This document shows, one piece after another, positions 1 to 8,046 of a stretch of DNA of 45,889 bases. This stretch comes from Clostridia bacterium (GTDB taxonomy: Bacteria; Bacillota; Thermoanaerobacteria; Thermoanaerobacterales; Thermoanaerobacteraceae): NCBI GenBank assembly GCA_012840485.1, contig DULG01000020.1:1-45889 (forward strand), given 5' to 3'. A model generated the notes under the pieces. That model was given only the letters and a program-made list of their open reading frames with translations. It searched no databases and was not told the origin of the DNA. How positions within the stretch are numbered: position 1 is the first letter of the stretch; each line of letters begins with the position of its first letter. Both the position numbers and the translations under genes were made by a program.

Positions 1-1121
1 ACATTCTTTACAGCAGAATAGGGCTCTACATAGAGCACACCTTTGTTCTGATACCTGTTTACAACATGTACTGCTCTAATGTTAGCTACTTTTTTATTAA
101 GCGCATAAGAAATATTAAGAGTCATGTCACAGACAGAGCCGTCGGGGAGGGTGTGTTTATTTGTGAAAACATACTGCGGTGTTTTAGAAACAGAGATGGT
201 GCCGTGCACTTCATCCCAGTACCCGCTTTTGACCCACTCTTTGTATGTTTCCCAGTGAGATGTGTCTACCCACACCTGCCTAGTTTCGTAGTGGCCGGGG
301 ACATCAACAACCCATCTCTGAGCCCAGTATCCGTCTTGAACCCATACTCTTTGTGTCTCCCAGTGTGAAGTGTTAACCCACACCTTTCCAGTCGTCCAAT
401 ATCCGCTCTGCACCCAGACTTTTTCTTCTTTCCAGTATCCGCTTTTAACCCAAACTTTTTCAGTTTTCCAGTAGCCGCTTTTGACCCAGACCTTCTCCGT
501 TTTCCAGTACCCACTCTGGACCCAGACCTCTTGAATTTCCCAATGGGAAGTGTCTACCCATACACGTTCCTTTACTGTTACCCAATAACCAGCTTTCCAG
601 TCAGTAAAACCCCATCCATTTTTGGGAGTATTAAAAGGTTTCCATATCATTTTCTCTATTGTCTTCCAATATCCACTTTCTACCCAAATTTTTCTGTATT
701 CCCAGTGTGAAGTATCGACCCATACTTTTCTGTACTCCCAGTGAGAAGTATCGACCCAGATTTTTCTTGTTTCATAGTGAGATGTGTCTACCCACACCTG
801 CCTAGTTTCGTAGTGTGAAGTATCAACCCACACCTGCCTTGTGTCCCAGTATCCGCTCTGCACCCACACCTGCCTTGTCTCCCAATGAGATGTGTCTACC
901 CAGTATCTTTCCCAGTGACCCTGCTCAGGCACCCAGACCTGCTGTGTTGTCCAGTACCCGCTTGTAACCCACTTCTGCTTTGTCTCCCAGTGAGATGTGT
1001 CTACCCACACCTTTGTGCCGTTTGAGTTGAGCTTTACCCACTCTCCTGCATAAGCAGGAATGGTGGCAGTAAAAACGAAAATTAAGGCAAATAAAAAAAG
1101 AGTTTTAAGTTTTTTATTCAT
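1..1121 (-). CDS. Secreted Trp-rich 12-residue repeat protein, partial
   Basis: An open frame of 373 codons starts at ATG 1121 behind AGGGAGGTG and leaves the window at the left edge. Residues 1-25 form a signal peptide (MNKKLKTLFLFALIF then a hydrophobic run ending AYA). Residues about 37-300 are about twenty tandem units of 12 residues, typified by VWVDTSHWETRQ and VWVQSGYWKTEK. One divergent unit near the middle contains FNTPKNGWGFTDW. After the repeats comes a new region (starting DEVHGTISVSKTPQYVF) that looks like the start of a folded domain. Repeat units differ at synonymous positions (GAC ACA TCT CAC against GAT ACT TCA CAC), so selection appears to act on the protein. I do not recognise the family. 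Secretion and surface exposure are inferred from the signal peptide. It follows a terminator, so it is probably transcribed separately from the operon to its right. Confidence 0.85.
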   Translation of the reverse strand, partial: MNKKLKTLFLFALIFVFTATIPAYAGEWVKLNSNGTKVWVDTSHWETKQKWVTSGYWTTQQVWVPEQGHWERYWVDTSHWETRQVWVQSGYWDTRQVWVDTSHYETRQVWVDTSHYETRKIWVDTSHWEYRKVWVDTSHWEYRKIWVESGYWKTIEKMIWKPFNTPKNGWGFTDWKAGYWVTVKERVWVDTSHWEIQEVWVQSGYWKTEKVWVKSGYWKTEKVWVKSGYWKEEKVWVQSGYWTTGKVWVNTSHWETQRVWVQDGYWAQRWVVDVPGHYETRQVWVDTSHWETYKEWVKSGYWDEVHGTISVSKTPQYVFTNKHTLPDGSVCDMTLNISYALNKKVANIRAVHVVNRYQNKGVLYVEPYSAVKN

Positions 1122-1154
1122 TTTTTAAAAACACCTCCCTGAATAATAGGCAAA

Positions 1155-1178
1155 ATAAAAAAGCAGGCTTAAACCTGC
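1155..1178 (-). terminator. Rho-independent terminator after the 1180-1971 gene
   Basis: On the minus strand GCAGG-TTTAAG-CCTGC is followed by TTTTTTATTTT, directly after the stop codon of the upstream gene. Confidence 0.7.
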
Positions 1179-1179
1179 C

Positions 1180-1971
1180 TTATAAATTCTTTTTAGCCCA
1201 TTCGACGTATTCTTTTACGTTGCTTTCACGCTTGATTTCGTAGAAAGTAAATCCATCTTTACTTTCAAAATATGAACTAATATAAACTGGTTTCCCATTA
1301 AACTTATTGTTTATTTTTATTGCAATCCTGCCACCATTTGTGTCACCTTCTGCAGTACCATCTATCAAAATTCTATCGTTCATCAAAAACTTCGTTTCTA
1401 ATGAGTCAAACTTTGTATACTTTGTAATCTCGTCGGCAATTATTATGTCTCTCACTATAGAATCTACAACACCTAATATAAAAGGTTTTCCCATCTTTTC
1501 TACATCTGAGCCCATAATTTTTCCTTCTTTTATAGTTACTTTTCCTAAGTAAACTTTGTTATCTGTAAAATTGAGGACTCTTGTGGGTAGTGTATGAGAT
1601 TCAAAAGAATCTATTGCAAATGTTCCTAAAAGAGCCAAATCGCCTTTTTTAGCAAAAATATCGTCACTTGTATATTCTATTGCTACTACGTTTTTTATCT
1701 TCCCACTAAGTTTTGTTCCATTCTCTAGAATAAACCTTATTTCTTTATCATAGTACTTCTTTACATATTCATCAACCATTGGCTGTAACTCTGTTTTTTC
1801 TTTCATTACATCTGGAGAATAAAATGATGTTCTAGAAGCACCTGTTCCTATACTATACAAAACTCCCCTTACCTTTTCCTCCAAAGCCATTCTTTTATTA
1901 TCATCCTTATAAATCTGATACCCTGTTACAGCAAGTGCTATGACTATGGCTAAAGCTAATATTTTCCTCAT
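1180..1971 (-). CDS. Membrane-anchored extracytoplasmic protein, unknown function
   Basis: A 263-residue protein. Residues about 4-20 (ILALAIVIALAVTGYQI) form one N-terminal membrane anchor or uncleaved signal, without a lipobox cysteine. The rest is hydrophilic and probably lies outside the cell. ATG at 1971 is preceded by GGAGGTGAGC. I do not recognise the family. One anchor plus an outside domain at the end of a transfer operon would fit a VirB8-like scaffold or a pilus accessory protein, but no motif supports either. A terminator follows the stop. Upstream lies the structured element 2012-2178, which would be in the leader of this transcript if the operon reads through. Confidence 0.75.
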   Translation of the reverse strand: MRKILALAIVIALAVTGYQIYKDDNKRMALEEKVRGVLYSIGTGASRTSFYSPDVMKEKTELQPMVDEYVKKYYDKEIRFILENGTKLSGKIKNVVAIEYTSDDIFAKKGDLALLGTFAIDSFESHTLPTRVLNFTDNKVYLGKVTIKEGKIMGSDVEKMGKPFILGVVDSIVRDIIIADEITKYTKFDSLETKFLMNDRILIDGTAEGDTNGGRIAIKINNKFNGKPVYISSYFESKDGFTFYEIKRESNVKEYVEWAKKNL

Positions 1972-2011
1972 GAAAGCTCACCTCCAGTTAAAATTTTTTC
2001 AAAAACCTGTT

Positions 2012-2178
2012 ACCGCCCTCCGGTCAGTTAAAACGGATAGGAATGCGGAGGGCGGGTCAAGGTGGAGTCGAAGGATAAATGGAGGGGACCCGCTTGCGGG
2101 GAGGAGGCCGTTTATGTTCGAAGGCACCTTGACCGCAAGCCCGACGCATTTATAAAATTTCTTGTGCCGGAGGGCGGT
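2012..2178. other. GC-rich structured element with terminal inverted repeats
   Basis: The ends are a perfect 12-bp inverted repeat: ACCGCCCTCCGG at 2012-2023 and CCGGAGGGCGGT at 2167-2178. Inside lies a long nested hairpin: AATGCG (2042-2047) with CGCATT (2145-2150), GGGC (2050-2053) with GCCC (2139-2142), GGTCAAGGTG (2055-2064) with CACCTTGACC (2125-2134), ATAAATGG (2075-2082) with CCGTTTAT (2108-2115, one GU pair), and CCCGC (2089-2093) with GCGGG (2096-2100). It is far richer in GC than its surroundings and sits 3 bp past the stop codon of the lipoprotein gene. It could be a small non-autonomous mobile repeat or a structured RNA. No clear target-site duplication is visible, and no known RNA class was recognised. 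Confidence 0.6.
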
Positions 2179-2181
2179 GAA

Positions 2182-2769
2182 TTAATTAACGATATTCATC
2201 ACTTCATTATTTTTATCGACCAATACCATTACCCAGTTTCCTTTTTTAACCTCATCTTTATTATACCTCATCACTTCATCAGAGTCAGAAAATTTCTGCA
2301 TAACGGTTTTATCTGAAACAGTGTACTTTTCTTCTTTTCCATTGACATCTACCACAATGTAATTATCATTCGCTTCTTTCAAAATGCCCAGTATGCTTAT
2401 GCTTCCATCTTCAAGAGCTTCTTTTCTGCCCTGTGTAATGACGTAAATATAATTTTCACCGTCTTTTCTTACGATTTTTACAAACACGCCTTCCTTAATG
2501 TCTTTGGGCATTCCTTCAACAAATACAGTTTTCTTAGCTGCAAAGTCATACTTAACTTTTTCTCCACCGCTTTCTAAAACTATTTCGCTGTTATTATAAC
2601 TTACCACTGTTCCTGCAGTGAGCTCTTTTTGAGGATTTACCTTCTCACTTTTAACAGCTTCATTTACAGTATTTTCGGTTTTGCCTGTATCTTTCTTTGC
2701 ATCACCACAGCCTGTTACTAAGATAATAGCAAAAAATAACACTAAAACAGAAACTAAAATTCTCTTCAT
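2182..2769 (-). CDS. Putative lipoprotein
   Basis: A 195-residue protein with a lipoprotein signal: MKRILVSVLVLFFAIIL followed by the lipobox VTGC, so lipid attachment at Cys21 is expected. A charged linker follows, then a domain with two similar beta-rich halves (LTAGTVVSYNNSEIVLE near residue 51 and SILGILKEANDNYIVVD near residue 125), suggesting an internal duplication of a small barrel-like unit. Start ATG 2769 follows AAGGAGGTAGGT. It lies at the distal end of the transfer/pilus operon. Function is unknown; a role in the outer part of the transfer machine is only a guess from position. Confidence 0.75.
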   Translation of the reverse strand: MKRILVSVLVLFFAIILVTGCGDAKKDTGKTENTVNEAVKSEKVNPQKELTAGTVVSYNNSEIVLESGGEKVKYDFAAKKTVFVEGMPKDIKEGVFVKIVRKDGENYIYVITQGRKEALEDGSISILGILKEANDNYIVVDVNGKEEKYTVSDKTVMQKFSDSDEVMRYNKDEVKKGNWVMVLVDKNNEVMNIVN

Positions 2770-2833
2770 TTTTTACCTACCTCCTTAAAATTTATTTTCC
2801 TTAACTAAAACTTTAGGGAATAAAAATGAAAAT

Positions 2834-3277
2834 TTACTTTTTAGCTTCTTTTAATGCTTTAGCAATTATTTCTTTTATTACCCAACCGCATTTTTGATAG
2901 GTGCTTTTATTTGCTCTTATCCATTCAGGAGAGAGCCGAACAGAATGAACTTCATCTGAATCTTTATAACACGTTACAGCACATTTTGTGTTTATTTTTT
3001 CGCTTATCAGAACACAGTGATAAACCCTATACCAACTTTCCGGCTCATAGACCTTTTCAATGTCAATCTTAAGATTTTTCAAAAGTTCCTCTGCTTTTTC
3101 CTTTACATCAGCTTCCTCAAATTTGTAATAAATAATTGAAACCACAATAAGCACTATAGGTAACCCAAATACAACGGCTCCTGCAGTAAGATAAGCTGTA
3201 TTCCATCCTTTCACAAAGCCTGCAATAATGTAGCTTGCTAGTGTCAAAAAGTACACCCAAACATGTAACTCTATCAT
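2834..3277 (-). CDS. Small membrane protein with two helices, unknown
   Basis: A 147-residue protein. Two hydrophobic segments (about residues 7-24, FLTLASYIIAGF, and 30-50, LTAGAVVFGLPIVLIVV) are followed by a cytoplasmic-looking domain of about 95 residues with four cysteines. ATG 3277 follows AAAGGAAGGG. I do not recognise the family. It lies about 90 bp downstream of the TadZ-like ATPase gene in the same orientation, so co-transcription with the pilus genes is likely but not shown. Confidence 0.65.
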   Translation of the reverse strand: MIELHVWVYFLTLASYIIAGFVKGWNTAYLTAGAVVFGLPIVLIVVSIIYYKFEEADVKEKAEELLKNLKIDIEKVYEPESWYRVYHCVLISEKINTKCAVTCYKDSDEVHSVRLSPEWIRANKSTYQKCGWVIKEIIAKALKEAKK

Positions 3278-3368
3278 ACAAGACCCTTCCTTTAAAAAAT
3301 AATTTGTATTAAAGTACAGAAACGCAAATTCTAAAATTGGGGTTCTACAACAAAATTAAAATTAATAA

Positions 3369-4190
3369 TCAAGAGAAAATAAAATCACATACCGTGTCAA
3401 TTTCTTTACTAAGACTGCTTACAACTTTATATTTCAAATTCAGCAGTTTCACATACTTCTTAAACCCTTTTTCTGGCCTAACAAATACCGTCAAAAACTC
3501 ATAAGGAAACTCCTTCATTCTTCCAAACTCTCCTTCTGTTCCTTTGGATAAGACAATTATCTTTGTGGCATTGTCAAGCGCAGCTACAACAATTTCATTA
3601 AACTCATCTGAGAGGTCAAAAATTATTATGTCAAACTTGCTTCTCGCAAACTTCACAATCGCATCAACATCGCTTTCTTTAATATCTCTTACGAGACTTA
3701 CTTTAGGAGGAGCCTGAAGTATAGACACATTTGAGCTGTACTCAATTAAATTTTCAAAAAAGCTCTCTTTCGTTCTCTCTTTAAGCCACATTCCAATGTG
3801 GGGAAGGACGGGAAGGTCCAGCATAAAGCTTAAGTCTGAACCTCCGTCCTGAAAGTTTAAATCCACCACAAGCACTTTTATATTTTTATCCAAACTTTCA
3901 AGGAGATTTTTTACAAGTGTGGTTTTCCCCACACCGCCCTTGAAGGAGTACACCGCAATAACTTCCTGCTTTAAAGGCAGTATTTTTTCTTTTCTTTTTT
4001 CTTCATCCAGCTCCTTTACTGCACATCCGTTAAAGCTGTCTTTCACTAAATCGCCCACAATAAAATCATACTTTTTCTTATTCGTCATAATTTCAGCACT
4101 TTCTACAGATAAAACCACATCGGCATTTTCATAAATTTCTTTTGCTTTTTTAACATACCCTCTATCATTTGAAACAATCAGCACCTTCAT
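3369..4190 (-). CDS. TadZ/CpaE-like MinD-family ATPase
   Basis: A 273-residue protein. Residues 1-80 (KVLIVSNDRGYVKKAKEIY) resemble the receiver-like domain at the front of TadZ/CpaE proteins. From residue about 83 comes a ParA/MinD ATPase with the deviant Walker A motif KGGVGKTT, followed by VLVVDLNFQDGGSDLSF and IIIFDLSDEF as later ATPase motifs. TadZ proteins place the Tad pilus machine at one cell site. ATG 4190 overlaps the TGA stop of the upstream pilin-like gene (TGATG), so the two are translationally coupled. It is the second ParA-like protein in this cluster; the other (8012-8731) lacks the receiver part. Confidence 0.8.
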   Translation of the reverse strand: MKVLIVSNDRGYVKKAKEIYENADVVLSVESAEIMTNKKKYDFIVGDLVKDSFNGCAVKELDEEKRKEKILPLKQEVIAVYSFKGGVGKTTLVKNLLESLDKNIKVLVVDLNFQDGGSDLSFMLDLPVLPHIGMWLKERTKESFFENLIEYSSNVSILQAPPKVSLVRDIKESDVDAIVKFARSKFDIIIFDLSDEFNEIVVAALDNATKIIVLSKGTEGEFGRMKEFPYEFLTVFVRPEKGFKKYVKLLNLKYKVVSSLSKEIDTVCDFIFS

Positions 4191-4597
4191 CACACATCCC
4201 TCGCTTTCGCCATCCCTGTAACAGTTATATCTCTTGAAGTGCCGTACATCTCTCCTGAAACTGAAGCAGTTACATAAATGTATCTGTTTTTGACAGTCAC
4301 ACTTACATTTTTAACTGGTATTCCTAAATCTTTAAATGTATTTAGAGCTAAAGAATAAGCCTTATTAGTGTCTATAATTAAATCGCCTGACTGGGCGTAC
4401 TGCATGTTTACAGCTGAAACTGCAATATTTAAAGCTATTTCATCGCATATCTTAACAAGCTCCTCCCTTGCGCCGACTCCTCTTGATATACTGTGAACAG
4501 CGTACATAAAAAGGATTGAGAATATTATCAGAAACAGCATAAAAAGGAGGACAGCGTCTCCTCTTTTATCCTTAAAAAAATTTTTTAGAACATTCAC
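4190..4597 (-). CDS. TadE-like minor pilin
   Basis: A 135-residue protein beginning MNVLKNFFKDKRGD, then a hydrophobic helix (AVLLFMLFLIIFSILFMY). This layout, a short basic leader ending in a small residue followed directly by a helix, is that of TadE/TadG pseudopilins in Tad systems. The segment KDKRGD matches KDRKGD and KDRRAA at the same place in the two upstream pilin-like genes, probably the prepilin-peptidase site. It starts at GTG 4597, overlapping the TGA of the upstream gene. TadE versus TadF is not resolved. Confidence 0.75.
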   Translation of the reverse strand: MNVLKNFFKDKRGDAVLLFMLFLIIFSILFMYAVHSISRGVGAREELVKICDEIALNIAVSAVNMQYAQSGDLIIDTNKAYSLALNTFKDLGIPVKNVSVTVKNRYIYVTASVSGEMYGTSRDITVTGMAKARDV

Positions 4598-4986
4598 GGC
4601 GTATCACCCAGCCTTAGGGAGCTTTTACCCACAAGAGTCTTCTGCTGTCCTCCTAAAAGAGTGAAGGTATACCTGACCTCCACAGTAAGTATGCCGCTGT
4701 TTACTGCAGTATTTACAGAAAGCCTGTCTCCTATTTTCCAGCCTGATATTCCATTTCCAAAGTTTACTACAGCCATCTGAGCCGTCTGCTCTGGAGTGTC
4801 TGACTTTATTCCTATCCTCGCTCCTTCAAAGGCTGCCTCATTTACAAGTGTCTGCATGTTGCTTACCACAGCAATATTGACTGTAGAAGCTAAAATAAAA
4901 AGAAGAATAGGGATGAGGGCAGCTGAAGAGATAAGCTGAGAAGCTGCCCTTCTGTCCTTTAAAAATTTCCTCATCATCTTAATCAC
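4594..4986 (-). CDS. TadE-like minor pilin
   Basis: A 130-residue protein with the leader MIKMMRKFLKDRRAAS followed by a hydrophobic helix (LISSAALIPILLFILAS) and a segment with ANMQTLVNEAAFEGAR-like character (VNEAAFEGARIG), which is typical of TadE-family proteins. Minor pilins of this kind prime or cap Tad pili. The GTG at 4986 overlaps the TGA stop of the Flp-like gene; ATG codons at 4977 and 4974 are alternative starts, and no strong ribosome binding site decides between them. Confidence 0.78.
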   Translation of the reverse strand: MIKMMRKFLKDRRAASQLISSAALIPILLFILASTVNIAVVSNMQTLVNEAAFEGARIGIKSDTPEQTAQMAVVNFGNGISGWKIGDRLSVNTAVNSGILTVEVRYTFTLLGGQQKTLVGKSSLRLGDTP

Positions 4987-5204
4987 TTGCCCTGAACGGC
5001 ATTGTTAAAGAAGCTGGAAGCAGAAGAAAGAGCATTGTTTATCATATTCATGATCTGCTCCCTTAGTGTCGGAGATGCCACAACCAGTATTCCGACCACA
5101 ATTGCGATTAAGCCTACTGTTGATAAAAGGTTGTGGTCTCCTTTTCTGTCTTTAAAAAATCTTCCCACCACTTCCTTAACTTTTGCCAGTAAAGCCTTCA
5201 TCAT
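4983..5204 (-). CDS. Flp-like major pilin candidate
   Basis: A 73-residue protein, the usual size of Flp pilins. The leader MMKALLAKVKEVVGRFFKDR ends in KGD, then comes a hydrophobic helix (LLSTVGLIAIVVGILVV) and a short polar tail (SSASSFFNNAVQGK). A strong AAGGAGGT precedes ATG. It lies between the TadC-like and TadE-like genes, the expected place for a pilin. The classical Glu-Tyr pair after the Flp cleavage site is absent, so processing may differ. No prepilin peptidase gene was found in the window; a host enzyme would have to act. Confidence 0.7.
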   Translation of the reverse strand: MMKALLAKVKEVVGRFFKDRKGDHNLLSTVGLIAIVVGILVVASPTLREQIMNMINNALSSASSFFNNAVQGK

Positions 5205-5234
5205 AAAACATCTACCTCCTTAAAAAATTTTTAT

Positions 5235-5984
5235 TTAAAACAGATTAAAGAAGCTTCTCAAAGATATAACAAAAGGCAGTGCAAACATAATCAAAATTGG
5301 GACAAAGTATCCCAGAAAGATAGGGAAAAATAAGCTGTTGTCTAGTGTTCCAGCTCTTTCAATTTTTTGGTTGAAGTTTTTCTCCTCAACTTCTTCTAAA
5401 AGCTCTTCTAAGTTTTCCCTCATATCCTTTACTGACTCATGCTCTCCTGTTACAGCCTTTGCAAATCTTTTAAAGTGGTCGTTTAAGCTTTTATCTGCTG
5501 CAGACAAAAGTGCATCTTTTAAAGAGCTTCCTGTATCAAGCCTTACCTGTGCCTCATAGAGAAGGTCTCTCACCACCCCCTTTCTGGCCCTCACAATGTA
5601 GCTTATTATATTTTCTTTATTCATTCCCACCTCCAGTCCGCTTATAAATATCTCTAAAGCTGCAGGGAGCTCTTCTTCCCTATAGAAGCTCTCCCTGTAG
5701 CTTTCGATTGGCTTTCTCCAGTACTGGTAAAACATAATAGCTGAGCCTACAAACACAGAAAAAAGAGCCAAAATATTTGCACCGTTTACTGCTCCTATTA
5801 CTGTAAGAACAAGAAGACCTCCTAAAGCTAAAGTAGCGAAAGAAAAAAGCTCAAGCACATCCTGAGCTTTAAAGAAAAGTATCTTAACTCCTCCTACTGC
5901 CTTAATCTCTTTATCCCACTTTTCTATCATGTCCTGCTTTATCCCAAGCCTTTGAAGGTATTTTTCTGAGACAATCCTCCTCAT
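5235..5984 (-). CDS. tadC: TadC-like inner membrane platform protein
   Basis: A 249-residue protein with a type II secretion F-type domain. There is a pair of membrane helices near residues 50-90 (FATLALGGLLVLTVIGAV, ILALFSVFVGSAIMFYQYW), a central cytoplasmic helical domain (LPAALEIFISGLEVGM) and a final helix near residue 220 (PIFLGYFVPILIMFALPF). TadB and TadC together form the membrane base of the Tad pilus and are driven by TadA. It overlaps the TadB gene by 4 bp, showing a tight operon. Confidence 0.8.
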   Translation of the reverse strand: MRRIVSEKYLQRLGIKQDMIEKWDKEIKAVGGVKILFFKAQDVLELFSFATLALGGLLVLTVIGAVNGANILALFSVFVGSAIMFYQYWRKPIESYRESFYREEELPAALEIFISGLEVGMNKENIISYIVRARKGVVRDLLYEAQVRLDTGSSLKDALLSAADKSLNDHFKRFAKAVTGEHESVKDMRENLEELLEEVEEKNFNQKIERAGTLDNSLFFPIFLGYFVPILIMFALPFVISLRSFFNLF

Positions 5985-6886
5985 AGCTCCATCTCCTTAT
6001 CTATTTTCTTAAGCACATAAAATGTTGAAACAAAGTAGCTTAAAACTGCATAAGCAATAACAGCTTTTCCTATAGGTGTTGAGTAAGTTTTTACAAAATC
6101 AGGGCTTGACATCATTGTTGCTGCCATCATGAAGACCATTACTCCTGCAAGAGAGACCATGAGTGACTTTGCCTGCACTGTCATGGCAGCAATTTTGTTT
6201 GACATCTTTATCCTCTCATAAAGCTTTTTAGCTGTTCTCTCACACACTCTTGATAAATCAGACTTCATTCTTACCGCAAAAGTTATGCTGTCAGCCCACG
6301 CCTTTATATAAATGCTCTCCACATTCTTAAGCTCTTTTAATGCCTCTTCTAGATCTTCTCCAAGCTCAAACTTTCTTACGACCCTATCTGTGTATTCTTT
6401 TAAGGGGTTTTCAGCTTCCTCCGCTGCCTTTATAAAAGCTCCTGCAAAACTCGGCACCATTTTAAGATATGCGCCGAGCATTTTAACAAAATCTCTAAAC
6501 TGCTCTTCAGTCTTTCTTATTCTCCTTCTTCCTAAGTAGTCAAGAACATAATCTCCAAGGTAGTAAAGCATAAAAGGAAGTGATAGACCGAGCAGAGTAA
6601 AGCCTTTAAAGGTTAGAAATAAAGCTGATACAATAGAAAAAAGAGCAAACCATAAAAACACTTCTTCTGCTTCCGATTTAATGCCGCTCTTTTTAAGCTT
6701 TTTATCCAAAGCTTTAATAAATTTCTCTAAGCCAAACAAATCTGTTATGCTGAACTCATTCTTCTGCGGTGTTACCAAATGCCTCTCCAGCCTTCTTTTG
6801 AGTTTAAGACTTTTATTTTCTCTAATGCTGTACAAAAGAATTACAATCATAAAAACAGCTGCTCCAAATAAAAAAGAGACTGCCAT
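5981..6886 (-). CDS. tadB: TadB-like inner membrane platform protein
   Basis: A 301-residue protein with a T2SF domain. Its first helix (VSFLFGAAVFMIVILLYSI), a helix pair at about residues 80-120, a cytoplasmic helical domain (FRDFVKMLGAYLKMVPSFAGAF) and two C-terminal helices (SLMVSLAGVMVFMMAATMM, AVIAYAVLSYFVSTFYVL) match TadB. It sits directly after the CpaF/TadA ATPase gene (2-bp gap) and overlaps tadC, the standard tadA-tadB-tadC order. Confidence 0.82.
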   Translation of the reverse strand: MAVSFLFGAAVFMIVILLYSIRENKSLKLKRRLERHLVTPQKNEFSITDLFGLEKFIKALDKKLKKSGIKSEAEEVFLWFALFSIVSALFLTFKGFTLLGLSLPFMLYYLGDYVLDYLGRRRIRKTEEQFRDFVKMLGAYLKMVPSFAGAFIKAAEEAENPLKEYTDRVVRKFELGEDLEEALKELKNVESIYIKAWADSITFAVRMKSDLSRVCERTAKKLYERIKMSNKIAAMTVQAKSLMVSLAGVMVFMMAATMMSSPDFVKTYSTPIGKAVIAYAVLSYFVSTFYVLKKIDKEMEL

Positions 6887-6888
6887 TT

Positions 6889-8046
6889 TCAGTCACCCAC
6901 CACATATTTCAAAATGTATTCTCCATTATCATCTATTCCTTCAATTTCAACCACCTCAGCAAGCTCTCTTCCTCTTAAGTTCCCCTTTTCATCCTCAGCA
7001 AGCCTTAAGAACACGACAATGTCAACTGCTCTTGATATAAGCTTTCGTATAATCCTGTAATCCAAATTCTTAAACTCCTGTATAAGCATCTCAAGCCTTA
7101 AGAGAGCATCAAGGCATGAATTTGCATGTATTGTTGTCATAGACCCTCTGTGGCCTGAATTTAAAACGTGTATGAGCTCATAGGCGCTTTCAGGTGTACG
7201 TATCTCTGTTAAAATTATTCTATCGGGGTCTGCTCTTAGGCAGTCTTTTAAAATGTCAGAGTAGCTCACATCTCTTGCCTCAGCCGTTCCCTTTCTTGTT
7301 TTGAAGTAGTAAACATAAGGTATGTGAAGCTTAATCTCTCTTGTATCCTCCAGTACTACCACAACATGCTTTTCCTGAATCTCAAAGCCTAAAGAGTTAA
7401 TAAAAGTCGTCTTACCTGCACCTGTTTCTCCTGCAACCATGATGTTTTTTCTCTCTTTCACTGCTTTTTTGAAATACTCCTGCATCTTTTCATTAAGCCC
7501 TATTGTTGTCTTTGCCAATTCCTCTAAAGGCACATTTAATAGATTGTGCTTTCTGATAATTATGACCGGTTTATCAGACTCTGGAGGTATAACAAGAAGG
7601 GCTCTGGAGCCGTCGTATAGTTCTGCGTCCTGTGAGGGATTGGCTATGTTGATTGATTTATTGAGTGGTGCAAGGATTCTGTCCTGTATGACCCTCACAG
7701 CCTGCTCATTAGGAAATTCTTCTTCTGCGTCTAATTTTACTCCTGCCTTCTTGTACATTATCTTTGTGCCGTTCACATGTATGTCTGTAACTTCGGGGTC
7801 TTTAAGGTATTTTTCTATTATACCCAATCCGTAAAGGGAAGAATAAAGCATTTCTGTGTACTCTAAGAGTCTATCCAGTGCAAAAGGATACTTCTTTCTG
7901 AGATATTCCTTCACTTCTTCTCTCAGTATCTCCTTTATATTTGGCTTTCCGTGGTGCTTCATCATGACTTCCCTTATCTCATCTGTCATCCTCTCAACAT
8001 CCACAGCTCCATCATTTATCTTTCTGCTTAACTCTCTTAAAGCCAT
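6889..8046 (-). CDS. tadA: CpaF/TadA-family secretion ATPase
   Basis: A 385-residue ATPase of the type II/IV secretion superfamily. It has the Walker A motif GETGAGKTT (about residue 207), an Asp-box region around VVVLEDTREIKL, Walker-B-like DRIILTEIRTPESAYEL, and the His box GSMTTIHANSCLDALLRLE, as in CpaF/TadA. The N-terminal region is helical, followed by EVTDIHVNG, typical for this family. It would power Tad pilus assembly; as a VirB11 relative it could also energise the transfer machine, since no other VirB11 is seen. ATG 8046 follows AAGGAGG. The ParA gene upstream overlaps its start by 35 bp. Confidence 0.9.
   Translation of the reverse strand: MALRELSRKINDGAVDVERMTDEIREVMMKHHGKPNIKEILREEVKEYLRKKYPFALDRLLEYTEMLYSSLYGLGIIEKYLKDPEVTDIHVNGTKIMYKKAGVKLDAEEEFPNEQAVRVIQDRILAPLNKSINIANPSQDAELYDGSRALLVIPPESDKPVIIIRKHNLLNVPLEELAKTTIGLNEKMQEYFKKAVKERKNIMVAGETGAGKTTFINSLGFEIQEKHVVVVLEDTREIKLHIPYVYYFKTRKGTAEARDVSYSDILKDCLRADPDRIILTEIRTPESAYELIHVLNSGHRGSMTTIHANSCLDALLRLEMLIQEFKNLDYRIIRKLISRAVDIVVFLRLAEDEKGNLRGRELAEVVEIEGIDDNGEYILKYVVGD

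Noticed and set aside
200-1050. Left-end repeats as a CRISPR or simple DNA minisatellite
   Set aside because: Units are 36 bp, all in frame, and differ mainly at synonymous positions; there are no unique spacers.
1940-2316. Two rightward open frames across the structured element
   Set aside because: They have no ribosome binding site, run antisense into the lipoprotein gene, and owe their openness to the GC-rich hairpin region.
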